DNA from: Caulobacter rhizosphaerae | Lineage (GTDB): Bacteria; Pseudomonadota; Alphaproteobacteria; Caulobacterales; Caulobacteraceae | Assembly: GCF_010977555.1 (NCBI RefSeq) | Contig: NZ_CP048815.1 | Span: forward strand, 3,650,501 to 3,714,500 | Direction of reading: 5' to 3' | Length of the DNA: 64,000 nt | Notes under the pieces: model-generated | The model's input: only the letters and a program-made list of their open reading frames with translations | Databases searched by the model: none | What the model was told of the DNA's origin: nothing | Program-made: the position numbers and the translations under genes | In this document: positions 21,849 to 31,937 of the stretch, one piece after another | Layout: every line of letters begins with the position of its first letter | Numbering within the stretch: the stretch's first letter is position 1

Positions 21849-22265
21849 ATGTCCACTCTCTATCAAACCCGCGCCACGGCCACCGGCGGCCGCGAAGGCA
21901 AGGCCCGCAGCGACGACGGCCTGCTGGATGTGCAGCTGGCCCTGCCCAAGGCGCTGGGCGGCAACGGCCAGGGGACCAATCCCGAGCAGCTGTTCGCGGC
22001 CGGCTACGCCGCCTGCTTCCAAAGCGCCATGGCCTTCGTGGCCCGCCAGCAGAAGATCGGCCTGACCGGCTCGACCGTGACCGGCGTCGTCGGTCTGGCC
22101 CCGCTGGAGGTCGGTTTCAAGCTGGAGGTCGCGCTGGAGGTCGAAACCCAGGGCCTGACCCAGGACGAGGCTGAAGCCCTGGTTGCGACGGCGCACAAGG
22201 TCTGTCCCTATTCCAACGCCACGCGCGGCAATGTCGACGTCGCGATCACCACAAGGGCCGCATGA
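21849..22265 (+). CDS. ohr: Organic hydroperoxide resistance peroxiredoxin
   Basis: 138 residues. Ohr reduces organic hydroperoxides with a cysteine pair that is recycled by lipoylated proteins or dithiols. The two catalytic cysteines are C56 (AGYAACFQSA) and C119 (HKVCPYSNATRGN), and R15 in GGREGKARSDDG is the conserved catalytic arginine. Size and motifs match Ohr rather than OsmC. AAGGAGG lies just upstream of ATG 21849. The gene overlaps ohrR by four bases, and a palindromic operator precedes it. Confidence 0.95.
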   Translation: MSTLYQTRATATGGREGKARSDDGLLDVQLALPKALGGNGQGTNPEQLFAAGYAACFQSAMAFVARQQKIGLTGSTVTGVVGLAPLEVGFKLEVALEVETQGLTQDEAEALVATAHKVCPYSNATRGNVDVAITTRAA

Positions 22266-22711
22266 GCGCCAAGACCGACAAGACGAGCGGCGAACCGGTC
22301 GAGGCCCTGCGCCTCGACCGCCAGCTGTGCTTCGCCCTCTACGGGGCCGCCAACCGGGTGACCCGGCTCTACCGGCCGATGCTGGAGGCCCTGGGCCTGA
22401 CCTATCCGCAGTACCTGGCCATGCTGGTGCTGTGGGAGGCCAGCCCTCGCACCGTCGGCGCCCTGGGCGAGGCGCTGGACCTGGAGTCCAGCACCCTGAC
22501 CCCGCTGCTCAAGCGCCTGGAGGCCCAGGGCCTGGTGGCGCGGACCCGCGATCCTGAGGACGAGCGCCGGGTGGTCGTCACCCTCACCGAGGCCGGGGCC
22601 GCCCTGCGCGACAAGGCCAGGGCCGTGCCCGAGCAGCTGTTCTGCAAGCTGAACCTCCAGCTGGATGAGCTGGGCGACCTGCGCGAGCGGCTCAAGGCGC
22701 TGGCGGTCTAG
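22262..22711 (+). CDS. ohrR: MarR-family organic peroxide sensor
   Basis: 149 residues, with ATGA overlap to ohr. The peroxide-sensing cysteine is C23 in LDRQLCFALYGAANRVTRLYRP, the position conserved in OhrR. The winged helix follows (VGALGEALDLESSTLTPLLKRLEAQGLV, then RTRDPEDERRV). It should repress the ohr-ohrR operon and leave DNA on oxidation. Having the regulator downstream in the same operon gives autoregulation. Confidence 0.93.
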   Translation: MSAKTDKTSGEPVEALRLDRQLCFALYGAANRVTRLYRPMLEALGLTYPQYLAMLVLWEASPRTVGALGEALDLESSTLTPLLKRLEAQGLVARTRDPEDERRVVVTLTEAGAALRDKARAVPEQLFCKLNLQLDELGDLRERLKALAV

Positions 22712-22750
22712 GGTCTGGGGGCCGTTAGGCGTTCGACGCCGGGGCGCCGC

Positions 22751-22836
22751 CCTCGTCCTTCGACAGGCTCAGGATGAGGGCTATTGGCAAGGCGGTTGAG
22801 CGGAATTCCTCATCCTGAGCTTGTCGAAGGACGAGG
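22751..22836. repeat. Inverted pair of a 29-base intergenic repeat
   Basis: CCTCGTCCTTCGACAGGCTC... at 22751-22779 and its reverse complement at 22808-22836 differ at only two bases, so the transcript would form a long hairpin downstream of ohrR. The same unit recurs at 40029-40057 and 40081-40109. It is a dispersed repeat of this genome. Confidence 0.8.
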
Positions 22837-22871
22837 AATTCGGCCCAAGAACCGGCAACTGTCAAAAGACC

Positions 22872-23030
22872 CTAATCCTCGTCCCTGGCGACGAAGCCGT
22901 AAGGCTCGGCCGGCGGCAGGCAGGTGACCAGGATCCGCGCCGTCAGGCCCGGCTCGGCGACGACCGGCGGCTGCTCGCCGAACACGGCTTCCCATAGCTT
23001 GGCCAGTTCCTGATATGCAGCGTCGGGCAA
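22872..23030 (-). CDS. Small hypothetical protein, 52 residues
   Basis: A TTG start at 23030 has GAGGAGA eight bases upstream. The peptide MPDAAYQELAKLWEAVFGE is helical and is followed by QPPVVAEPGLTARILVTCLPP and a short polar end. The composition is natural. I know similar short proteins only as unnamed products of related bacteria. It lies between two repeat structures on the strand opposite to ohrR. Confidence 0.55.
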   Translation of the reverse strand: MPDAAYQELAKLWEAVFGEQPPVVAEPGLTARILVTCLPPAEPYGFVARDED

Positions 23031-23100
23031 TCGGCGGTCTCCTCGACGCAACACAATGCCGCCGCCCGCCAAGGGTTGCTGGTTAACGGCGCGCCCTCGC

Positions 23101-23171
23101 CGACCGACAAGCTCGGGATGAGGTTTTCTACACACCGTGCCTAAAGCACGGTCATCCCGAGGTTTGTCGCA
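23101..23171. repeat. Inverted repeat with inner hairpin
   Basis: CGACAAGCTCGGGATGA and its imperfect complement (23152-23170) flank the perfect hairpin ACCGTGC-CTAAA-GCACGGT (23133-23151). It is related to the 29-base repeat family. It lies just beyond the stop codon of the acetylesterase gene (23207, minus strand) and could end or stabilise that transcript. Confidence 0.6.
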
Positions 23172-23206
23172 GACCAAGGACCAGGGATGGCCGAGCTCGA
23201 TCCGCT

Positions 23207-25147
23207 CTACGGCGTGATCGCCAGTTCGAACGGCGTCGCCGGCAGGCCGGTCGCGCCATAGAGGTTGAGGATCGGGCTGTCGGCCCAGGCGAAGCGGACC
23301 TTGACCGGCGCGAAACCGGCCGGGATCGCCAGCGAGACCTGGTCGCCGGCCAGGACCGCGTCGGCGAAGCGGCAGACGCCGCCCGCGTCGCACAGCTCGA
23401 ACCCGACCGGCCGGACGTCAGCCTGCACCACCGCCGGCTGGTCCAGCCGCACGACCACCGCCGCGCCGGTCCGCATGGCCGACAGCGGCGCAGGCCCTGC
23501 GGCGACCAGGGTCGTCTCGCCATAGGCCAGCTTTCGCGCCTGCAGGGCCAGGCGATGGCCGACCTGCTGCTTGTTGGCCGGATGGATGTCGTAGATGTCG
23601 CCGATGTCGACGGCCGAGGCGAGGCCGACCTTGGGATCGGCGGCGGCCACGCGGCGCTCGGCGTCGCGCACCCCGGCCCAGCCCGATTCCACCGGACGGG
23701 TCTGACGCGGCCCGAAATCGGCCAACTGCACCACAAGGAACGGCAGGTCCGGCCCGCCGAACGACTGGCGCCAGTCGCCGACCAGGGCGGCCAGCAGGCG
23801 CCGGTAGTTCTGGGGCTCGGCGACGTTGGCCTCGCCCTGATACCAGGCGAAGCCTTTCAGGCCGTACGGCGCGAGCGGCGCGATCATGCCGTTGCGCAGG
23901 GTCGACAGGCCGCTGGCCCCCACCCACGGCGGCGTCGGCGGCACGCCGCTCTGGGCGACGGTGGACGAGACCTTGTAGCGCCAGCGGGCGCCCAGGGGCG
24001 CGAACGACCCGTCGTCGAACCTCAACCCCTTCTCGGCGGCCGGGCCCCACGCCCCGCCGCCGCCGCCGGTGTCGATGGCCCGCACCGCGACCACATTGGG
24101 TCCCGCCTTCAGCACGCCCGGCGCGATCTTGTACGCCCGCGGCTTGTCCCAGCCCTGGGTCGAGCCCACCTGGCGCCCGTTGACGAACGTGATGTCGAGG
24201 TCGTCGACCGGCCCCAGGGCCAGGACAGCGCCCTGCTTGGCCTGCTTGGCGGTCAGGACGATCGTGGCCCGCAGCCAGATCGTTCCGTCGAAGCTCTCCA
24301 GCCCGGGATTGGTTTCCCAGAGCTTTTCGGCCGGCATGGTCTTCCAGTCGCGGTCGTCGAAGTCCGGCCGGCTCCAGGCCGCGGCCTGCGGCTCGGCCTT
24401 GGCGGCCCAGCGGTCGAACTGGGCGATCCAGCGGGCCATGCCGGCTTCCGGCGACTTGGCGTAATCGGCCAGGATGGCCAACCCCTCTTCATAGTCGCCC
24501 AGGGCGTGCAGGCCGTCGCGGCTGATCCAGTCCTGGATCACCGATCCGCCCCAGGTGGCGTCGATCAGGCCGACCGGAACCCCGGTGGTCTTCTTGATCT
24601 CGCGCCCCATGAAGAAGCAGGCGGCGCTGAAGTTGTTGGCCGATTCCGGCGTGGCCGGACGCCAGGCCGCCTCCCTGGGCAGGGCCGTCGTCGGCTCGGG
24701 CAGGCTGACCCGGCCGGTCTGCAGCAGGCGGATGTTCGGGTCGGCCGAATTGGCCGCCTCGGCCTCGCCGCCCAGGGACCGGCGCAGCGGGTATTCCATG
24801 TTCGACTGGCCCGAGCACAGCCAGACGTCGCCGACCAGCAGGTCCGAGATCGTCTGGCGCTCGCCGCCGGCCTGGACCGTCAGGGTCAGGGGCTCGCCCG
24901 GCTCCCGGGCCGGCAGGGTCGCGGACCAGCGCCCCTGGGCGTCGGCCGTGGCGCTGGCCTGGGCCTCGCCCAGCGTCAGCTCGACCGCCTCGCCGGCCTT
25001 GGCCGCGCCCCACACCCGGATGGGCTGGCCGCGCTGCAGGACGGCGTGGTCGGTGAACACCGGGGCCAGCAGCGGGGCGGCCGCAGCGGCCCCGGCCATG
25101 GTCGTCAGGGCGGTGGCGGCCAGCAGGCCAAGGATCTTCGAGCGCAT
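23207..25147 (-). CDS. Sialate O-acetylesterase-like carbohydrate esterase, secreted
   Basis: 646 residues with a signal peptide ending AGAAAAA. The SGNH/GDSL-type nucleophile motif is CSGQSNMEYPL, in the sialate O-acetylesterase (SASA) arrangement, and the partner Asp/His motif is DIYDIHPANKQQVGHRLA near the end. The central part holds an inserted beta-sandwich (jelly-roll) region. It removes acetyl esters from sugars. Similar enzymes in plant-polysaccharide loci act on acetylated hemicellulose side chains. ATG 25147 was preferred to a TTG three codons earlier. It lies 55 bases downstream of the GH3 gene, in the same direction and probably the same operon. Confidence 0.88.
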   Translation of the reverse strand: MRSKILGLLAATALTTMAGAAAAAPLLAPVFTDHAVLQRGQPIRVWGAAKAGEAVELTLGEAQASATADAQGRWSATLPAREPGEPLTLTVQAGGERQTISDLLVGDVWLCSGQSNMEYPLRRSLGGEAEAANSADPNIRLLQTGRVSLPEPTTALPREAAWRPATPESANNFSAACFFMGREIKKTTGVPVGLIDATWGGSVIQDWISRDGLHALGDYEEGLAILADYAKSPEAGMARWIAQFDRWAAKAEPQAAAWSRPDFDDRDWKTMPAEKLWETNPGLESFDGTIWLRATIVLTAKQAKQGAVLALGPVDDLDITFVNGRQVGSTQGWDKPRAYKIAPGVLKAGPNVVAVRAIDTGGGGGAWGPAAEKGLRFDDGSFAPLGARWRYKVSSTVAQSGVPPTPPWVGASGLSTLRNGMIAPLAPYGLKGFAWYQGEANVAEPQNYRRLLAALVGDWRQSFGGPDLPFLVVQLADFGPRQTRPVESGWAGVRDAERRVAAADPKVGLASAVDIGDIYDIHPANKQQVGHRLALQARKLAYGETTLVAAGPAPLSAMRTGAAVVVRLDQPAVVQADVRPVGFELCDAGGVCRFADAVLAGDQVSLAIPAGFAPVKVRFAWADSPILNLYGATGLPATPFELAITP

Positions 25148-25169
25148 GGATTCCAACCCTAAAGTCCGC

Positions 25170-25196
25170 TCATCCCGGCTTTCGCCGGGACGAACG
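25170..25196. repeat. Palindromic intergenic repeat between GH3 and esterase genes
   Basis: CATCCCGGCTTTCGCCGGGA folds into a hairpin and is a reversed near-copy of the repeat at 15017-15042. In the short gap between two co-directed genes it may protect the upstream GH3 message or lower expression of the esterase. Confidence 0.65.
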
Positions 25197-25202
25197 GCGT
25201 TG

Positions 25203-27656
<2,454 letters not shown>

Positions 27657-27686
27657 AACTCCCCGCATCATTTATCGTTGGAACTC

Positions 27687-27700
27687 CGACAACGCTGTCA
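27687..27700. promoter_or_regulatory. Candidate sugar-regulator operator before the GH3 gene
   Basis: CGACAACGCTGTCA matches the perfect palindrome TGACAACGTTGTCA (61007-61020, before the GH5 gene) at 12 of 14 positions. The CG centre and length suit LacI-family proteins. It lies about 30 bases before the GH3 start, where bound protein would block transcription. Confidence 0.55.
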
Positions 27701-27787
27701 ATTACATGTTGACGCGTTTCGGGCAATCCGGTCACTGACCGGTGGTACCGGTATCTTAAAGCTCGACGGCGATCCATACACCGTCTA

Positions 27788-27802
27788 ATTTGTGTGACAA
27801 AT
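27788..27802. promoter_or_regulatory. Palindrome before the GH74 gene, possible GntR-type site
   Basis: ATTTGT-GTG-ACAAAT is a perfect inverted repeat about 135 bases before the GH74 start and 130 bases before the GH3 start on the other strand. Its core TTGTGTGACAA differs in one base from TTGTCTGACAA before the GH43 gene (31871-31881). The form fits FadR-subfamily GntR regulators. Confidence 0.45.
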
Positions 27803-27935
27803 AGAAACGCCCAACAGGCGATGATGGGGAGAGACGACATGGGGGGATTTACGATGGGCTTGAGGGCCGGAAGCGCCTTGGCGCTCGTTGCGGACGCCTT
27901 CGCCTGACCCCCGCCCCTTGAGACGGAAGCCCCGC

Positions 27936-30143
27936 ATGTTCTCGTTCAAACGTGGCTTCGCCTTGGCGGTCGCCGCCGGGGCGTTGGCGCTCGCCGCGCC
28001 CGCCCTTGCCGCTCCGCCGGCCGTGCAACCCTATAGCTGGAAGAGCGTCGAGGTGCTGGGCGGCGGCTTCGTCAGCGGCGTGGTCTATCACCCGACCGAG
28101 AAGGGGCTGGTCTATATCCGCACCGACATCGGCGGGGCCTATCGCCTGGACCGGGCGACCAACCGCTGGGTGGCGCTGAACGACGACCTCAAGCGCGCCG
28201 ACGGCCAGCTGGCCGGCGCCCTGAGCCTGGCCGTCGATCCGCAGGATCCCAACCGGCTCTACATGGCGGCCGGCGAATACACGGGCCTGTACGCCCGTGG
28301 CGGCGCCCTGCTGCGCTCCACCGACCGCGGCGCGACCTGGGCCAAGACCGAGCTGCCGGTCAAGATCGGCGGCAACGAGGACGGCCGCAACACCGGCGAG
28401 CGGCTGATGGTCGACCCGGCCAATGGCGCGGTGCTGTTCCTGGGCGCCAAGGACGGCCTCTACCGCAGCGCCGACCATGGCGCGACGTGGGCGCGGGTCG
28501 AGGCCTTTCCGAAGGTCCACGTCACCCTGGTGGCCTTCGATCCGGTGGAGAAGACCAAGGCCGGCGAGACAGCGATCGTCTATGCCGGTTTCGCCACGGC
28601 GAGGGGCGGCGGCCTGCTGGTCAGCACCGACGCCGGCGCGACCTGGGGCCTGGTCGACGGCCAGCCGAAGGGCCTGGTCCCCCATCACCTGGCGCTGGAC
28701 GCCAAGGGCGTCCTGTACGTCGCCTACGGCAACGGCCTGGGCCCGAACGGCGTGACCGACGGGGCGGTCTGGACGTTCGATCCCGACAGTGGCGCCTGGA
28801 CCGACATCACGCCGGTCAAGCCGAACGGGCCGGACGCGTTCGGCTATGGCGGCCTCAGCCTCGACCCGGCCCACCCGGGCGTGGTCGTGGTCTCCACCCT
28901 CGACCGCTGGGGCCGGGGCGACGACCTGTTCCGCAGCACGGACGGCGGCAAGACCTGGAGGGGTCTGCGCGAGAAATCCGAGCACGACACCGGCGGCGCC
29001 CCCTGGGTGCGCGGCCTGGAGGGCAAGGACGGCCGCGCCATGGGCCACTGGATCGGCGACGTCGACATCGACCCGACCAATCCCGACGAGGCGATCTATG
29101 TCACCGGCTACGGCCTGTGGCGGACCAAGAACCTGACCGAAGCCGATCGTTCGGGGCGCACCAACTGGCGGTTCGACGACGAGGGGTTGGAGGAGACGGC
29201 CGCCCTGGGACTGGTCTCACCGCCCAACGGGACCTCGGGCGGCGCCCCGCTGGTCAGCACGATCGGCGACATCGGCGGCTTCCGGCATGACGATCTCGAT
29301 AGCGCTCGGGGCAGCCGTTATTTCGCCCCGCACGGCGGCACCAATCGCGGCCTGGACTACGCCGAGCTGGCGCCCGACGTTCTGGTCCGGACCAGCGACC
29401 CGACGTCCACAGGCGGCTTTCGCTCCGTCGACGGCGGCAGGACCTGGACCGCCTTCGCCAGTTCGCCGCCGCGCGGTTCCAACCTCGACACCGGCCGCAT
29501 CGCCCTGTCGGCGGACGGCCAGCGCATGGTCTGGGCCCTCCGCGACGCGCCGCCCTACGTCTCCAGCGACGACGGCAAGACCTGGCGGCCGGTCCAGGGG
29601 GTGGAAAAAGCTGACCGGGCCGACTTCGCCCCCGCCTCGGACCGCGTAAACCCGGCGCGCTTCTACCTCTACGACGCCGCTCAGGGCGCGGTGCTGGCCA
29701 GCGCCGACGGCGGCGAGACCTTCAAGGTCACGGCCCGCAACCTGCCGAACGGCCGGCCGCTGAAGGCCGTCCCGGGAATCGAGGGCGAGCTGTGGCTGCC
29801 CACCGCCCAGGGGCTGATGCGCTCGACCAACGGCGGCGACAGCTTCAAGGCGGTCGGCGGCGTCGACGAGGCCGGCCTGGTCGGCTTTGGCAAGGCCGCC
29901 CCCGGCCAGAGCCATCCGGCGGTGTTCGTCTGGGGCAAGGTCGGCGGCGTCGAGGGCGTGTTCCGCTCCGACGACGTCGGCAGGACCTGGATCAAGCTGC
30001 ACGACGAGCGCTGGGGCTTTGCGGGGCTAAGCGCTCTGACCGGCGATCCCAACCGCTTCGGCCGCGTCTATCTTGCCGTCCACGGCCGGGGCATCCTCTA
30101 TGGCGACCCGCCGACCAACGCCGCGGCGCCGGCCAAGAACTAG
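27936..30143 (+). CDS. GH74 family xyloglucanase, secreted
   Basis: 735 residues with a signal peptide (to ALAAPP). GH74 enzymes have two seven-bladed propellers and two catalytic aspartates. The first is D64 in YIRTDIGGAYRLD and the second D445 in STIGDIGGF. Asp-box (BNR) repeats are frequent: STDRGATW, SADHGATW, STDAGATW, STDGGKTW. The enzyme cuts the beta-1,4-glucan backbone of xyloglucan. ATG 27936 was preferred to an upstream start because the extension is not signal-like. The GH29 gene follows after nine bases. Confidence 0.9.
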   Translation: MFSFKRGFALAVAAGALALAAPALAAPPAVQPYSWKSVEVLGGGFVSGVVYHPTEKGLVYIRTDIGGAYRLDRATNRWVALNDDLKRADGQLAGALSLAVDPQDPNRLYMAAGEYTGLYARGGALLRSTDRGATWAKTELPVKIGGNEDGRNTGERLMVDPANGAVLFLGAKDGLYRSADHGATWARVEAFPKVHVTLVAFDPVEKTKAGETAIVYAGFATARGGGLLVSTDAGATWGLVDGQPKGLVPHHLALDAKGVLYVAYGNGLGPNGVTDGAVWTFDPDSGAWTDITPVKPNGPDAFGYGGLSLDPAHPGVVVVSTLDRWGRGDDLFRSTDGGKTWRGLREKSEHDTGGAPWVRGLEGKDGRAMGHWIGDVDIDPTNPDEAIYVTGYGLWRTKNLTEADRSGRTNWRFDDEGLEETAALGLVSPPNGTSGGAPLVSTIGDIGGFRHDDLDSARGSRYFAPHGGTNRGLDYAELAPDVLVRTSDPTSTGGFRSVDGGRTWTAFASSPPRGSNLDTGRIALSADGQRMVWALRDAPPYVSSDDGKTWRPVQGVEKADRADFAPASDRVNPARFYLYDAAQGAVLASADGGETFKVTARNLPNGRPLKAVPGIEGELWLPTAQGLMRSTNGGDSFKAVGGVDEAGLVGFGKAAPGQSHPAVFVWGKVGGVEGVFRSDDVGRTWIKLHDERWGFAGLSALTGDPNRFGRVYLAVHGRGILYGDPPTNAAAPAKN

Positions 30144-30152
30144 GGACCGTAC

Positions 30153-31778
30153 ATGAGCCTCAATCGCCGCGACCTGCTGAACCTTGGCGCGGGCCTGGCC
30201 GCCGCCTCGGCGGCGCCCGCCCTGGCCGCGCCCCGCAAGGGCGGCTTCCAGCCCAGCTGGGAATCGCTGGCCCAGGGCTACAAGGTCCCCGACTGGTTCC
30301 GTGACGCCAAGCTCGGCATCTGGTCGCACTGGGGCCCGCAGTGCGTGCCCGAATATGGCGACTGGTACGGTCGGCAGATGTATATCCAGGGCAACGGGGT
30401 CTACGAACACCACGTCAAGACCTACGGCCACCCGACGACGTTCGGCTTCATGGAGTTCATTCCGCGCTGGAAGGCCCAGAACTGGGATCCGGACGGGCTG
30501 ATGAAGAAGTACCAGGCCGCCGGGGCCAAGTACTTCATGTCGATGGCCAACCACCACGACAACCTCGACATGTTCGCCAGCCGCCACCACGCCTGGAACA
30601 CGCTGCGGGTAGGCCCCGGGCGCGACATCGTCGGGACCTGGGAGCAGGTCGCCCGCCGGCATGGCATGCGGTTCGGCGTCTCCAACCACTCGGCCCATGC
30701 CTGGCACTGGTGGCAGACCGCCTACGGCTACGACGCCGAGGGCCCGCTGAAGGGCCGGCGCTACGACGCCTTCCGGCTGACCAAGGCCGACGGCAAGGGC
30801 AAGTGGTGGCAGGGACTGGATCCGCAACAGCTCTATACCGGCCGCAACATGCTGATCCCCGACGGGATCGACAGCATCGCCGCCGCCAACGCCTGGCACG
30901 ACAAGTACGACGGCGAGTGGCTGGAGACCCCGCCGCCGAACAATCCCGGGTTTGTTCAAAGCTGGCTGGCGCGCCAGAACGACCTGGTCGACCGCTACCG
31001 GCCCGACATGGTCTATTTCGACAACTACACCCTGCCGCTGGGCCAGGCCGGTCTGGCGGCGACGGCCCACTACTACAACCAGGCCCTGGCGGCGCGCGGC
31101 GCGACCGACGTGGTGGTCACCGGCAAGAAGCTCAGCCCCCTGCAGCGGCGCGGCATCGTCGAGGACGTCGAGCGCGGCTTCTCCGATCGGCTACGGCCCG
31201 AGCCCTGGCAGACCGACACCTGCATCGGCAACTGGCATTACGACCGCGGCCTCTACGACCGCGATGGCTACAAGAGCGCCAGGGACGTGATCCAGCGGCT
31301 GATCGACGTGGTCAGCAAGAACGGCTGCCTGATGGTCTCCATCCCGCAGCGCGGCGACGGTACGATCGACGACAAGGAAGAAAAAGTGCTGGAGGGCATG
31401 GCCGGCTGGATCGCCGTCAACGGCCCGGCGATCTACGCCTCGCGGCCCTGGCGGATCTATGGCGAGGGCCCGACCAAGCTGGTCGAGGGCATGCAGAACG
31501 AGGGCGACGCCAAGCCGTTCGAGGCCGCCGACATCCGCTTCACCACCAAGGGCGGCGACCTGTTCGCCCTGCCCATGGCCTGGCCGACCGGCGAGCTGGT
31601 GATCCAGAGCCTGGCCGCCTCGGGCCCGACCAGCGCCGGCCAGGTGCGGCGGGTGGAGCTGCTGGGCGGCGGCGAGCTGGCGTTCCAGCGCGACGACAAG
31701 GGCCTGCACGTGGCCCTGCCCGAGGCCCGGCCGGCCTTTACGCCGGTGGTCAGGATCTCGGGGCCGGGACTGGCCTAG
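30153..31778 (+). CDS. GH29-type alpha-L-fucosidase, Tat-exported
   Basis: 541 residues. The N-terminus SLNRRDLLNLGAG is a twin-arginine signal, so export of the folded enzyme is expected. The family is recognised by WFRDAKLGIWSHWGP, YFMSMANHHDN and the region around the probable nucleophile D290 in PDMVYFDNY. It should remove L-fucose, for example the terminal fucose of xyloglucan side chains. The gene is nine bases after GH74 and in the same operon. The C-terminal part is a beta-sandwich. The residues after the nucleophile differ from the more usual FDG. Confidence 0.85.
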   Translation: MSLNRRDLLNLGAGLAAASAAPALAAPRKGGFQPSWESLAQGYKVPDWFRDAKLGIWSHWGPQCVPEYGDWYGRQMYIQGNGVYEHHVKTYGHPTTFGFMEFIPRWKAQNWDPDGLMKKYQAAGAKYFMSMANHHDNLDMFASRHHAWNTLRVGPGRDIVGTWEQVARRHGMRFGVSNHSAHAWHWWQTAYGYDAEGPLKGRRYDAFRLTKADGKGKWWQGLDPQQLYTGRNMLIPDGIDSIAAANAWHDKYDGEWLETPPPNNPGFVQSWLARQNDLVDRYRPDMVYFDNYTLPLGQAGLAATAHYYNQALAARGATDVVVTGKKLSPLQRRGIVEDVERGFSDRLRPEPWQTDTCIGNWHYDRGLYDRDGYKSARDVIQRLIDVVSKNGCLMVSIPQRGDGTIDDKEEKVLEGMAGWIAVNGPAIYASRPWRIYGEGPTKLVEGMQNEGDAKPFEAADIRFTTKGGDLFALPMAWPTGELVIQSLAASGPTSAGQVRRVELLGGGELAFQRDDKGLHVALPEARPAFTPVVRISGPGLA

Positions 31779-31870
31779 GCGGCGCCTTTACGAAGGTTGC
31801 GGCTCAATTTTCGGACTCTTTGCGCCCCAGCCCGTCCAAAACCAACGACGGCGCCCCGCAGCGACGCTAA

Positions 31871-31881
31871 TTGTCTGACAA
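31871..31881. promoter_or_regulatory. Palindrome TTGTCTGACAA before the GH43 gene
   Basis: TTGTC-T-GACAA is a perfect inverted repeat, 57 bases before the GH43 start, in an AT-rich gap. It resembles the site at 27788-27802 and has the same GTC-N-GAC core as AGGTCAGACCT before the FadR-type regulator gene (60168-60178). Confidence 0.45.
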
Positions 31882-31937
31882 AAGTTCTTGTGGGCACGAC
31901 CTCAGATGCGGTAGCAAGGCCAAAAAGGGGAAGCGTC

